Below are positions 15,968 to 24,047 of a stretch of 27,508 bases of DNA, in pieces. The translations under genes were made by a program, and so were the position numbers. The stretch comes from Wandonia sp964447015 (GTDB lineage Bacteria > Bacteroidota > Bacteroidia > Flavobacteriales_D > Crocinitomicaceae). The notes below the pieces were generated by a model that saw only the letters and a program-made list of their open reading frames with translations, made no database searches and had not been told where the DNA came from. Position 1 is the stretch's first letter, and each line of letters starts with the position of its first letter. The stretch spans positions 1 through 27,508 of the forward strand of contig CAYUQU010000041.1 of the NCBI GenBank assembly GCA_964447015.1, given 5' to 3'.

Positions 15968-16621
15968 ATGGCAACAAAAATTAGATTGCAAAGACACGGT
16001 AAGAAGGGAAAACCTTTTTTCCATATCGTAATCGCTGATTCACGATCAAAAAGAGACGGTAAATTTATCGAGAAAATCGGTACTTACAATCCAAACACAA
16101 ATCCTGCAACAATCGAAATCAATTTTGATAGTGCATTGAATTGGGTACAAACAGGTGCTGAAATGACAGACACTGCGCGTGCAATTCTTTCTTACAAAGG
16201 TGTGATGTACAAAAATCACCTTGTTAAAGGAATGGCAAAAGGTGCGTTGACTGAAGCACAAGTTGAAGCAAAATTCAACGAATGGCAAGCTGCACAAGAT
16301 GCAAAAGTTGCTGCGAAGAAAGACAACCTTTCTAAAGCAGAACAAGATGCATTGGCTAAGCGTATCGCTGCTGAAGCTGCAGTAAATACTGCTCGTGCGA
16401 AAGCAATTGAAGCTAAGAATGCTCCAGAGCCAGAAGTTGTAGCTGAAGAAGTAGCTCCTGAAACAACTGAGGAAGTTGTAGCTGAAGCAACTGAAGAAGT
16501 AGCTGCTGAAGCTGCTCCAGAAGTTGTTGAGGAAACTCCTGCTGCTGAGGCAACAGAAGAAGCTCCTGCAGCTGAAGAAACTCCTGCTGAAGGAGAAGAA
16601 GAAACAAAAGCAGCTGAGTAA
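15968..16621 (+). CDS. rpsP: 30S ribosomal protein S16 with a long acidic C-terminal tail
   Basis: The 217-residue protein begins with a canonical S16 core (MATKIRLQRHGKKGKPFFHI, then DSRSKRDGKFIEKIGTYNP, ending near residue 90). S16 binds 16S rRNA and is needed for assembly of the small subunit. The core is usually about 80-90 residues. Here it is followed by a charged helical linker (about 95-150, KAEQDALAKRIAAEAA) and a low-complexity tail of Ala, Glu, Pro, Val and Thr (150-217; imperfect EEV/APE repeats). Extended S16 tails are known in Bacteroidota, although this one is long. It heads a cluster with rimM (11 bases away), whose product helps mature the 30S subunit and binds the head region; this is a classic pairing. 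Confidence 0.97.
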   Translation: MATKIRLQRHGKKGKPFFHIVIADSRSKRDGKFIEKIGTYNPNTNPATIEINFDSALNWVQTGAEMTDTARAILSYKGVMYKNHLVKGMAKGALTEAQVEAKFNEWQAAQDAKVAAKKDNLSKAEQDALAKRIAAEAAVNTARAKAIEAKNAPEPEVVAEEVAPETTEEVVAEATEEVAAEAAPEVVEETPAAEATEEAPAAEETPAEGEEETKAAE

Positions 16622-16632
16622 GCTCTTTTAAC

Positions 16633-17184
16633 ATGACTAAAGAGGAATGTTATTTATTAGGTAGTATAGCCAAACTTCACGGTTTCAAAGGCGAAGTTTC
16701 TATTTATCTTGATGTAACAAATCCTTATGAATATCAGGAATTGGGGTCAGTGTTTGTGGATATCCACGGTCAACTGACCCCTTTTTTTATTGAATCAATT
16801 CAGATTCAACAAAAGAATTTTGCTAGAGTGAAATTCGAAGGTGTAGACACCGAAGACGATGCCAAGGCTATTGTCAAAAAAGAACTTTATCTCCCCCTTT
16901 CATTTTTACCAGAACTTACCGGAACATCTTTCTATGACCACGAAGTGGAAGGCTTTAAGGCAATAGACGAAGTGCACGGTGAAATTGGCGTAGTACAATC
17001 GATACTTGATTTTTCTGTCAATCCGCTAATTCAAGTTGATCACAACGGAACCGAAATTCTCATTCCTCTTCTAAAAAACACGGTGACTAAGGTCGATAGA
17101 GAGAACAAGTCATTCCACTTCAACTCTCCAGAAGGACTTGTCGATGTTTACCTCAACCCTTCAGACGACGATAAAGACAGCTGA
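16633..17184 (+). CDS. rimM: Ribosome maturation factor RimM
   Basis: The 183-residue protein has an N-terminal RimM beta-barrel (YLLGSIAKLHGFKGEVSIYL, the typical G.I...HG..G.V motif) and a C-terminal PRC-barrel-like domain (about 97-175; YDHEVEGF, then NPLIQVDHNGTEILIPLL). RimM assists assembly of the 30S head and interacts with S19. Its length is normal. It follows rpsP by 11 bases and overlaps the next gene by one base (TGATG), indicating one transcript and possible translational coupling. The trmD and rplS genes that follow rimM in many bacteria are not here. Confidence 0.95.
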   Translation: MTKEECYLLGSIAKLHGFKGEVSIYLDVTNPYEYQELGSVFVDIHGQLTPFFIESIQIQQKNFARVKFEGVDTEDDAKAIVKKELYLPLSFLPELTGTSFYDHEVEGFKAIDEVHGEIGVVQSILDFSVNPLIQVDHNGTEILIPLLKNTVTKVDRENKSFHFNSPEGLVDVYLNPSDDDKDS

Positions 17185-17882
17185 TGTCCTTGTTTAAGTT
17201 CAAACATTTTTCCGTAGACCAAACTGGATGTGCCATGAAAATCGGTACCGATTCACTTGTATTTGGTGCGTGGATAAATCCAGATTTCATTCCTAAACGT
17301 ATTTTGGATATTGGAACGGGCACAGGAGTATTGTCACTTATGATGGCGCAAAAATTTCCTGAAGCTGAAATTGTTTCACTTGAAATTGATGCACAAGCTG
17401 CTCTTACAGCAAAATTGAATTTCCAACACAATGAGTTGGGAAAAAACTGTACTGCTTTACACCAGGATTTTTTGACCTATGAAGATGCCAAATTCTTTGA
17501 TTTAATCATTTCAAATCCACCATATTTTGAAAATTCAACCAAATCAGGACAGAAAAACCGTGATTTAGCAAGACACACAGATGATTTACCGCTTTCGGAC
17601 TTGTTTCACAAATCCAACACATTATTATCTGAGAATGGCTGTTTAGGCTTGATTTTACCTCAGGAAACAATGGTAAAATGTTTAACTGAGAACAATGACC
17701 TAAATTTAATTAAACGACTTGACGTCCACGGCAAAGAGGGACAACATAATCGAACTTGTGCGCTGTTTTCAAAAGAACAAGTAGACCTAGAAGAAGCCAA
17801 ATTGGTCATTCGAAATACTGACGGAAGCTATACAAACGAATATAAAATGTTGACAGTTGAGTTTCATGGGGTGCAACTGTAA
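17184..17882 (+). CDS. trmN6: tRNA1(Val) (adenine(37)-N6)-methyltransferase TrmN6 (YfiC-like)
   Basis: The 232-residue class I methyltransferase opens with FKFKHFSVDQTGCAMKIGTD, characteristic of the YfiC/TrmN6 group. Motif I is LDIGTGTGVLSL (41-52) and the N6-adenine motif NPPYF lies at 111-115, followed by RDLARHTDDLPLSDLF. The enzyme places N6-methyl on A37 of valine tRNA. The gene overlaps rimM by one base, so it belongs to the translation cluster. Specificity is inferred from family resemblance. Confidence 0.9.
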   Translation: MSLFKFKHFSVDQTGCAMKIGTDSLVFGAWINPDFIPKRILDIGTGTGVLSLMMAQKFPEAEIVSLEIDAQAALTAKLNFQHNELGKNCTALHQDFLTYEDAKFFDLIISNPPYFENSTKSGQKNRDLARHTDDLPLSDLFHKSNTLLSENGCLGLILPQETMVKCLTENNDLNLIKRLDVHGKEGQHNRTCALFSKEQVDLEEAKLVIRNTDGSYTNEYKMLTVEFHGVQL

Positions 17883-17916
17883 CTAATTTTCCAATTTTTT
17901 TTCGCATACTTGTAAG

Positions 17917-20031
17917 ATGGATATCAGCCTTGTTTTTACAATAATTGTTGCAGTAATACTAATCAGTATTGTTTATCGCCGTCGTATAATTAGCGGAATA
18001 GACAAAGACAAGAGTTGGATTTACCACAATAAGGTACTGGTTCTGTTATTGGGAATGACGATTCTCCCACTTTTTTTATTGAATGTTTTTTACCCAGAAC
18101 GCCACATCTATACTCCTGAAGATGCAGTCTATATGGGAGAGAAGTATAGTGATGACAAACTTTACCTTAAAGGGCTAAAAGAACTGGCAGAGCGAGACTC
18201 AACAGACATTCGAAAGCAAATTGAGTATATCCATGAATATCTTCGCTTTCCTAGTCAAAACCAGGGTGATAAGTGTTGGTACATTGTAGATTTTTACGAT
18301 CATTCTGAAGAGTTCCACAAGCGAATGGCTCATGCGTATGCGGAATATTACTGCAAAGGATTGGAGATGAATATTGCGTACATGAACAATTTCCCAGATA
18401 CGGTTCAGTACATCAATTTCATGAAGGCTATCTACTACCTACAAAATAAGAATTTGGGTAAAGTCGAGGAACATGTTTTTAAAGAATTGGAAGTAAATCC
18501 TACTTTTGATTTGAATATCCAATTAATCTATACACTTTACTCAGAATCGAATGAAGACTCACTAAGTTCATTGATGGAGGATCGTTCAAAGAGCAAGTAT
18601 TTGCCTTATTATTTGCAGAATAATTATCATTTTTTACACGGCAATTGGGGACTTTATTTCGCGAATGAGATTGATAATCGGTTATTTAATGTTGGATTTT
18701 TTACTTTGTTTGCTGCTTTTTCCGTGTCCTTTATCTGGATCCTCTTTCTTCGTGCTATGGATATGTATAATAGGGAAAAGTGGCGCGACATATTGATTGT
18801 ATTCCTATTAGGTTCCGTATTTACATTCTTTTGCTTGCCGATATATGATTATGCACAACTTGTTGCTGGGTGGCACATAAATGGCGATGCTATCAATGAT
18901 TTTTTCTACTGCACGGTTGTAATTGGGGGGAGTGAGGAACTAGTAAAAATGCTGCCCTGGCTGATTTTTGGATTTTTCAGCAGGAAATTAAGAGAACCGT
19001 TTGACTATATCTTGTATGCTTCAGTTGCTGCATTGGGTTTTGCCTTTGTAGAGAATCTGATGTATTTGGAAAATTACCACAATATTGTCGTGCGCTCAAT
19101 TATGTCAACTGTAGGGCATATGTTTGATGCTGCAATAATAGCTTATGCTTTTATTATCGCTCGCTTCAGAATGAAAAAGGGTTCTCCGTGGAAATGGCTT
19201 GTGATTCTCCTTGGTTTTGCACTAGCAATGCTCGCACACGGGTTCTATGATTATTGGTTAATCAGTCCTTCAGCTCAAGGCTATCAATTAGTCACGGTGC
19301 TATTTTTCATTGCTTCACTTAGTGTATGGTTCTATTTTAAGAATAATGCAATGAACCATTCTCCCTATTTCGTAGGTAATCAAAAATTCAGAGTTGGATA
19401 TCAACAAGATTTGATGACCTTTTCAATGATTGGTGTATTGATGTTAGAATACATATTAATGAGCCTTGAAATTGGCGCAGAGAATGCTCAATCTATTTTT
19501 ATAGGAAGTTCTGTATATGTGGGAGCATTTGTATTGTTTATATCTTCGGAGTTGGATAATTTCTCATTAGAGAAAGGTGTGTGGAAAAAACTTTCGTTTG
19601 CTCATAAGTTCAAATTCAAACGACTTCGCTCACTATTTGATTTTGTTAGTCATGGAGGATATGAAACGAATCAAGCAGTTCCAGAAGAAGCTAATCTAAT
19701 TGGAACTGAACTGCGTCTTTTTGCTCCAAAAACGAATCTGTATGTGGGCAATAAACTACCCGTTTCGGGAGTGTGTATCCAAAAAATTGAAGTAGGAGGG
19801 AACCCCAATTGGTATGTATTCAAGCTAAATACACCTATCGCATACAGTACTTATGTATCGGATCGAATTATCATTAAGAACAAAGATTTGAAAGACTCAC
19901 TCCTCGATGACAAAATTGAGATTTACTTTATGTTTGTTCCCAACGAGAGTGTGTTTAGGCAACATATTATTTCAGTGGAGGACTTGAGGTATGTGGGGAG
20001 GGTTTATTCGCGACCGGTTGGTAAGGTCTAG
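17917..20031 (+). CDS. PrsW-family intramembrane metalloprotease with extra N- and C-terminal regions
   Basis: The 704-residue polytopic protein has two N-terminal membrane segments (about 4-22 and 41-60). A soluble region follows (about 65-255) that is helical and possibly TPR-like. A membrane core (about 258-485) contains the PrsW signatures: EELVK at 340-344, FAFVENLMY around E379-N380, GHMFDAA with H401, and HGFYDYW with H441. A soluble C-terminal region of about 150 residues follows further membrane segments. PrsW enzymes cleave anti-sigma factors in the membrane (RsiW in Bacillus). The substrate here is unknown, and no sigma or anti-sigma gene is adjacent. At 704 residues it is far longer than a minimal PrsW. 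It follows trmN6 by 34 bases and ends one base from the convergent OstA-like gene. Confidence 0.85.
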   Translation: MDISLVFTIIVAVILISIVYRRRIISGIDKDKSWIYHNKVLVLLLGMTILPLFLLNVFYPERHIYTPEDAVYMGEKYSDDKLYLKGLKELAERDSTDIRKQIEYIHEYLRFPSQNQGDKCWYIVDFYDHSEEFHKRMAHAYAEYYCKGLEMNIAYMNNFPDTVQYINFMKAIYYLQNKNLGKVEEHVFKELEVNPTFDLNIQLIYTLYSESNEDSLSSLMEDRSKSKYLPYYLQNNYHFLHGNWGLYFANEIDNRLFNVGFFTLFAAFSVSFIWILFLRAMDMYNREKWRDILIVFLLGSVFTFFCLPIYDYAQLVAGWHINGDAINDFFYCTVVIGGSEELVKMLPWLIFGFFSRKLREPFDYILYASVAALGFAFVENLMYLENYHNIVVRSIMSTVGHMFDAAIIAYAFIIARFRMKKGSPWKWLVILLGFALAMLAHGFYDYWLISPSAQGYQLVTVLFFIASLSVWFYFKNNAMNHSPYFVGNQKFRVGYQQDLMTFSMIGVLMLEYILMSLEIGAENAQSIFIGSSVYVGAFVLFISSELDNFSLEKGVWKKLSFAHKFKFKRLRSLFDFVSHGGYETNQAVPEEANLIGTELRLFAPKTNLYVGNKLPVSGVCIQKIEVGGNPNWYVFKLNTPIAYSTYVSDRIIIKNKDLKDSLLDDKIEIYFMFVPNESVFRQHIISVEDLRYVGRVYSRPVGKV

Positions 20032-20032
20032 A

Positions 20033-21721
20033 TTACTCCTCGACGGGTTCTTCAGTGAAGGACTCGATTTCTTCAACTTCAGTGTTTTCCTGAACAATCT
20101 TCCGAAAAACAAGCTCCAAATAAACCTCCTCAGGTCTCTTAGCCTTCAATTCACTTTTCAGTTCTACAGGTGGGTAATCAAAATACACATCTTCGGGTCT
20201 TTTAGGACGCAATTCGATAAGCCAGACAAAATTCTCCGTTTTCATTTCTTTAGACGGAATTTTATCCATTCCATAAAACACACCATCGGGGCTATCAAGG
20301 TTTGTAAGTCCTACAACTTCGCCACTGTCGAGGTAGAGTTTTAGTTCGCTACTTACAAGACGATTCATTCCGCTTCTTGTTACTACAACTGAGCTGTCGG
20401 TTTCCTTTTCTTCTTCGGGGTAATAGATTGTTTTGGCATTGCCCTGAACGTGGAGTAGATGCAGGTCGCCCTCTTTAAAATATCCGTCCATTGTGCGTCC
20501 TGACAATTGGTTGTAGTAAAGTCCTGAATCGACTTCGGAGACGGCGAGGGCTTTACCGAGAATTTGCGTGTGTTTTACTTCTTTTTTCTCTCGTTTTATT
20601 GTCATGAAATCACCTGTCAACTGATTGTTTTGATTCCAGAGAATGGGGTCGCGGTAAAGTTTCATGAGCGAATCTTCATTTGAATAGGTCAGCGAATCAC
20701 AGACAGCCTGGTATTTTGTGGAGAAAATATTGACTTTAAAATTAGCCCGCATAAACTCCATTTCATTTAGCGAGTCAGAAATGGCAAATAAAGTATCGGC
20801 ATTGATGTAAGTTGTGTCATCTTCTTGAAAGAAAATAGCGTAGGCACATTCTGTAATCAACTTCGTTCTGTTTTTTTCGTCAGAATATAGGTAGTCACCT
20901 CTAAATTCGACATTCTCAACAGAATCGCGAGCTATTACATTTCCTAAACCAATGGAAATTTCAGTAACTGAGCTATATCTGAGTGTGTCACCTGAAACTG
21001 TTTGTCCTGGCTTCTCAATTCTCGCCGAGTCAATAAATTCTCCAGAATTTTCTTTCAGGTTGAAAAAACCTCGTTTACAATAGATATCTGTACTGTCCTC
21101 CTTTTGATAGATGTGCGTTTGTCCGTAAAAGAATAATTCTTCGTTAAAACTATGAAACTGCATCGTATCAGTTGTGACATGATACTTATCATCGTCAAAC
21201 ACGACATCTTTTTTAAAGAAGAAGTTTTTTGATTTGGGGTAATAATACCCAACCTTAGATGTGAGCCTGTCATTCCGTTGGATGTGAGTGATTACGCCCC
21301 CATGTCTATAAATAGCTGCTCCTGCTTTTGCGTCGTAGTCCAACGTGTCAGTTTGGAGTTTGTACTCCCTGTCTCTAACTCGTACATTACCCCACAACTT
21401 TGCCATGCGCGTTTTGGAGTTGTAGTAAAGCGAATCACAGAAAAGATTCAGTGTGTCTTGTTTGTTGATGTGGACTCGACTATAGGCATAAACTTCACCC
21501 TTTTCATCATAGAACAATGCAGAATCACAATACATCAAGTGGCCTTGGTATTTGAATTTTACATTGCCAATAAGTTTTTGATAGCCTTTATCCTTATCGA
21601 TTTCAAGTCTATCTGAACCTGGAAGGAGTTCAATAAGGCTTTGGCTCACGACATTTGTAAGCAAAAAAATTGCGCCTATGAGAAGCGCAATTTTATGTAT
21701 TATGTCTTTGAAATTATTCAA
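20033..21721 (-). CDS. OstA-like (LptA/LptD N-terminal type) envelope protein
   Basis: The 562-residue protein has a signal peptide (IALLIGAIFLLTNVVSQS). Repeated beta-strand units follow, typical of OstA/LptA proteins that carry lipopolysaccharide across the periplasm (LIGNVKFKYQGHLMYCDSA, LWGNVRVRDREYKLQTDTL, FYGQTHIYQKEDST, QVQGNAK-like LHVQGNAKTIYY). Near the C-terminus a motif is duplicated: LRPKRPEDVYF (20181-20212) and LKAKRPEEVYL (20117-20149). The start is TTG at 21721, overlapping the purA stop by 4 bases (TTGA). An in-frame TAA lies just upstream, and the first ATG is far inside, beyond the signal peptide. Translational coupling to purA is likely. LptA-type assignment is by family; a role in lipid A transport is inferred. 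Confidence 0.87.
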   Translation of the reverse strand: MNNFKDIIHKIALLIGAIFLLTNVVSQSLIELLPGSDRLEIDKDKGYQKLIGNVKFKYQGHLMYCDSALFYDEKGEVYAYSRVHINKQDTLNLFCDSLYYNSKTRMAKLWGNVRVRDREYKLQTDTLDYDAKAGAAIYRHGGVITHIQRNDRLTSKVGYYYPKSKNFFFKKDVVFDDDKYHVTTDTMQFHSFNEELFFYGQTHIYQKEDSTDIYCKRGFFNLKENSGEFIDSARIEKPGQTVSGDTLRYSSVTEISIGLGNVIARDSVENVEFRGDYLYSDEKNRTKLITECAYAIFFQEDDTTYINADTLFAISDSLNEMEFMRANFKVNIFSTKYQAVCDSLTYSNEDSLMKLYRDPILWNQNNQLTGDFMTIKREKKEVKHTQILGKALAVSEVDSGLYYNQLSGRTMDGYFKEGDLHLLHVQGNAKTIYYPEEEKETDSSVVVTRSGMNRLVSSELKLYLDSGEVVGLTNLDSPDGVFYGMDKIPSKEMKTENFVWLIELRPKRPEDVYFDYPPVELKSELKAKRPEEVYLELVFRKIVQENTEVEEIESFTEEPVEE

Positions 21722-22998
21722 TTTCTTTTTTTATAATCCAATGTTTGTGCGCGATCGGGACCAACGCTGATGACAGTAATAGGAACTTCAAGATGTTCCT
21801 CAAGATACGCTACGTAGTCTTTCAACTCTTTTGGCGCATCCTTCATACTACTCAACTTTGTCAAGTCACAATTCCAGCCTGGAACCTCTTCGTAAACAGG
21901 TTTAACCTCAATGCTGTCTATATCAAACGGAAGATAATCAATTTTCTTGCCATCCATCATATAGTGAGTACAAACTTTTATTTTCTCAAAGATGCTCAAC
22001 ACGTCAGCTTTCATCATAATTAGTTCGGTAACACCGTTCACCATGATCGCATATCTCAATGCAGGTAAATCAATCCATCCGCATCTTCTAGGGCGACCTG
22101 TTGTAGCGCCAAATTCACGACCTTCAGCGCGAATTTTTTCTCCATCATCATCATTTAATTCAGTTGGGAAAGGGCCTGAACCAACACGTGTACAATAAGC
22201 TTTAAAAATACCGTAGATATTACCAATTCTGTTCGGAGCAACACCTAAACCAGTACAAGTGCCTGCAGAAATGGTGTTAGACGAAGTGACATAAGGATAC
22301 GTACCAAAGTCGATGTCAAGTAAAGTTCCTTGCGCACCCTCTGCCAATACCGAACGACCTTCTCTAAGGCAGTTATTGATAAACATTTCACTGTCTACAC
22401 AAGTAAGTGCTTTAAGAATATCTATTGCTTCGAACCAATCTTTTTCAAGTTCAGCCAAATCATATTCAAAACCTTCGTGGTGCTTTAGGATACCTTCATG
22501 TTTTTCAACCAAGGCATTGTACTTCTCTTTAAAGTTAGGCAAGAAAATGTCACCAACGCGAAGACCGTTGCGCCCTGTTTTATCCATATAAGTTGGACCT
22601 ATACCTTTAAGCGTCGAACCAATTTTCATTTTCCCTTTAGCTGTTTCTGATGCAGCATCTAAAAGTCGGTGAGTTGGTAAAATTAAATGTGCTTTCTTTG
22701 AAATAAGTAAACGATTTTTAATATCGATATTAAAAGGAGCTAACTTCTCTAATTCTTTACGGAAAATTACAGGATCGATTACAACCCCATTTCCTACTAA
22801 GTTAAGTACATTTTCTCTGAAAATTCCTGATGGAATGGTATGTAGCACATGCTTGATTCCTTCAAATTCAAGCGTATGACCAGCATTAGGTCCACCCTGA
22901 AATCGAGCAATGACATTGTACTTTGGTGTAAGTACATCTACAATTTTTCCTTTTCCCTCGTCTCCCCATTGAAGACCTAACAAAACGTCTACTTTCAT
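21718..22998 (-). CDS. purA: Adenylosuccinate synthetase
   Basis: The 426-residue protein has the phosphate-binding loop GLQWGDEGKGK at 8-18 and NAGHTL at 38-43. Further inside are GIGPTYMDKTGRNGLR, EGAQGTLLDIDFGTYPYVT and GATTGRPRRCGW, all standard PurA blocks. It joins IMP and aspartate using GTP in the first step from IMP to AMP. Length is full. It overlaps the STAS gene upstream and the OstA-like gene downstream by 4 bases each. Purine nucleotides are linked to the rel product at the head of the cluster, since ppGpp inhibits PurA in several bacteria. Confidence 0.98.
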   Translation of the reverse strand: MKVDVLLGLQWGDEGKGKIVDVLTPKYNVIARFQGGPNAGHTLEFEGIKHVLHTIPSGIFRENVLNLVGNGVVIDPVIFRKELEKLAPFNIDIKNRLLISKKAHLILPTHRLLDAASETAKGKMKIGSTLKGIGPTYMDKTGRNGLRVGDIFLPNFKEKYNALVEKHEGILKHHEGFEYDLAELEKDWFEAIDILKALTCVDSEMFINNCLREGRSVLAEGAQGTLLDIDFGTYPYVTSSNTISAGTCTGLGVAPNRIGNIYGIFKAYCTRVGSGPFPTELNDDDGEKIRAEGREFGATTGRPRRCGWIDLPALRYAIMVNGVTELIMMKADVLSIFEKIKVCTHYMMDGKKIDYLPFDIDSIEVKPVYEEVPGWNCDLTKLSSMKDAPKELKDYVAYLEEHLEVPITVISVGPDRAQTLDYKKRN

Positions 22999-23348
22999 GC
23001 GTCTTGTGTTTTAAATTTAGCTAACGCTGATTCTACATCTGCGCTAATGGTGAATATTGAATTTAACTTGGTAACGACTAACAGTTGTTCTATACTTTTT
23101 GGGATAGAACAAAAATACAGTTCGCCGCCTACATTTCTTATTTTGGTGAATAATTTCAAGAACAAATTGATTCCTGAACTATTCATTGCTTCGAGTTTCG
23201 ATAAATCAAACACGAATTTTTTAAAAGACTCTAAATTTTCATCTACAGAAACAAAAAGTGGATGTTCGTCTATATTTTCAAGGATTTTTCCTGAAATAGA
23301 ATACACTAACACATCATTGTGTTTCGTTATGAGAGGAGCTTCAATCAT
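22995..23348 (-). CDS. STAS-domain protein, anti-sigma factor antagonist type
   Basis: The 117-residue single-domain protein has the SpoIIAA/RsbV layout: FVFDLSKLEAMNSSGINLFLKL contains the conserved stretch with S57 or S58 before Gly, where anti-sigma kinases phosphorylate. The later GGELYFCSIPKSIEQLL and FTISADVESALAKF match the final strands and helix. In other bacteria such proteins release a sigma factor or respond to a phosphatase. No anti-sigma kinase is visible in the window, so its partner is unknown. It overlaps the Fur-family gene and purA by 4 bases on each side (ATGA), hence it is inside the same transcript. Confidence 0.85.
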   Translation of the reverse strand: MIEAPLITKHNDVLVYSISGKILENIDEHPLFVSVDENLESFKKFVFDLSKLEAMNSSGINLFLKLFTKIRNVGGELYFCSIPKSIEQLLVVTKLNSIFTISADVESALAKFKTQDA

Positions 23349-23803
23349 GATTTTTTATCCTTAGATTGATCCTTCTTAATTCCGTAAAAATAGAGTGAGT
23401 GGTGTTGAATGTGTACACCAAAAAGCTCTTCTACAGTTTGTTTGATTGTTTGTATTCGAGGATCGCAAAATTCGATAACCTCTCCTGTATCAGTGCAAAT
23501 CATGTGGTCATGTTGTTTTGATCCATGTGATTTCTCAAACTGAGCAAGATTTTTCCCAAACTGATGTTTGCGCACAAGATTACAAGCCAAAAGCAAGTCT
23601 ATCGTATTATAAAGCGTTGCTCTACTCACACGATAGTTTTGATTTTTCATTTCGATGTACAACGTTTCGATGTCAAAATGGCCATCATAGTTGTAGATTT
23701 CAGAGAGTATAGCAAAGCGTTCGGGTGTCTTTCGATGCCCATTTTTCTCCAAATAAGCGGAGAAAATATTGCGAACTGTCTCTTGTAATTCTTCCTTCTG
23801 CAT
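23345..23803 (-). CDS. Fur-family metal/peroxide-responsive transcriptional regulator
   Basis: The 152-residue protein has the Fur winged-helix region (residues 1-85; KTPERFAILSEIYNYDGHFDIETLY, with recognition helix VSRATLYNTIDLL at 59-71). The C-terminal dimerisation/metal domain has HDH at 98-100, followed by H133 and HHSLYFYG. The two CxxC pairs that bind structural zinc in many Fur and PerR proteins are missing; only single cysteines C103 and C113 are seen. It may therefore sense iron, manganese, zinc or peroxide; I cannot decide. It overlaps the STAS gene by 4 bases and lies 244 bases downstream of rel. A TAnnTTTG element at 23809-23816 could give an almost leaderless transcript. Confidence 0.92.
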   Translation of the reverse strand: MQKEELQETVRNIFSAYLEKNGHRKTPERFAILSEIYNYDGHFDIETLYIEMKNQNYRVSRATLYNTIDLLLACNLVRKHQFGKNLAQFEKSHGSKQHDHMICTDTGEVIEFCDPRIQTIKQTVEELFGVHIQHHSLYFYGIKKDQSKDKKS

Positions 23804-23808
23804 AGGTG

Positions 23809-23816
23809 CAAAATTA
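23809..23816 (-). promoter_or_regulatory. Putative -7 promoter element of the Fur-STAS-purA-OstA unit
   Basis: The minus strand reads TAATTTTG followed by CACC, a full match to TAnnTTTG, ending 6 bases before the Fur ATG at 23803. No TTG lies 19 bases upstream. If used, transcription would start within a few bases of the ATG. Confidence 0.45.
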
Positions 23817-23987
23817 AGGGGTAAAACTAATCATTTATTATGGATTGAACTATTTTTTGTTAAAAAAACGGTCAACTTATTTTATGAAATGGTACATAGA
23901 ACGATCAACTCTATACAAGATGGTAGAACTGAGTGGAGTGGTGTTTTTAGCACATTAGCACATAGGTTTTTCTTTAATTTCTTTTGT

Positions 23988-24042
23988 CTTGAATCTTATA
24001 GTCCCCGACAATATCATCGGGACACGCTTGAATCTTGCAGTC
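23988..24042. repeat. Palindrome flanked by direct repeats between rel and the Fur-family gene
   Basis: GTCCCCGA at 24001-24008 pairs with TCGGGAC at 24017-24023, with one bulged C. On either side lie direct repeats: CTTGAATCTTATAGTC at 23988-24003 and CTTGAATCTTGCAGTC at 24027-24042, which differ at two bases. The left repeat overlaps the left stem by three bases. No T run follows the hairpin on the minus strand. The block resembles dispersed intergenic repeats rather than a standard terminator. Confidence 0.55.
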
Positions 24043-24047
24043 TTGCC

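Noticed and set aside
15557..16024. A 155-codon minus-strand open frame
   Set aside because: It crosses the rpsP promoter, leader and start, has no recognisable domain, and its composition reflects AT-rich intergenic DNA.
16413..16634. A Leu/Gln-rich minus-strand open frame
   Set aside because: It is the antisense of the Ala/Glu-rich tail of S16; the Leu/Gln composition is a mirror of that repeat.
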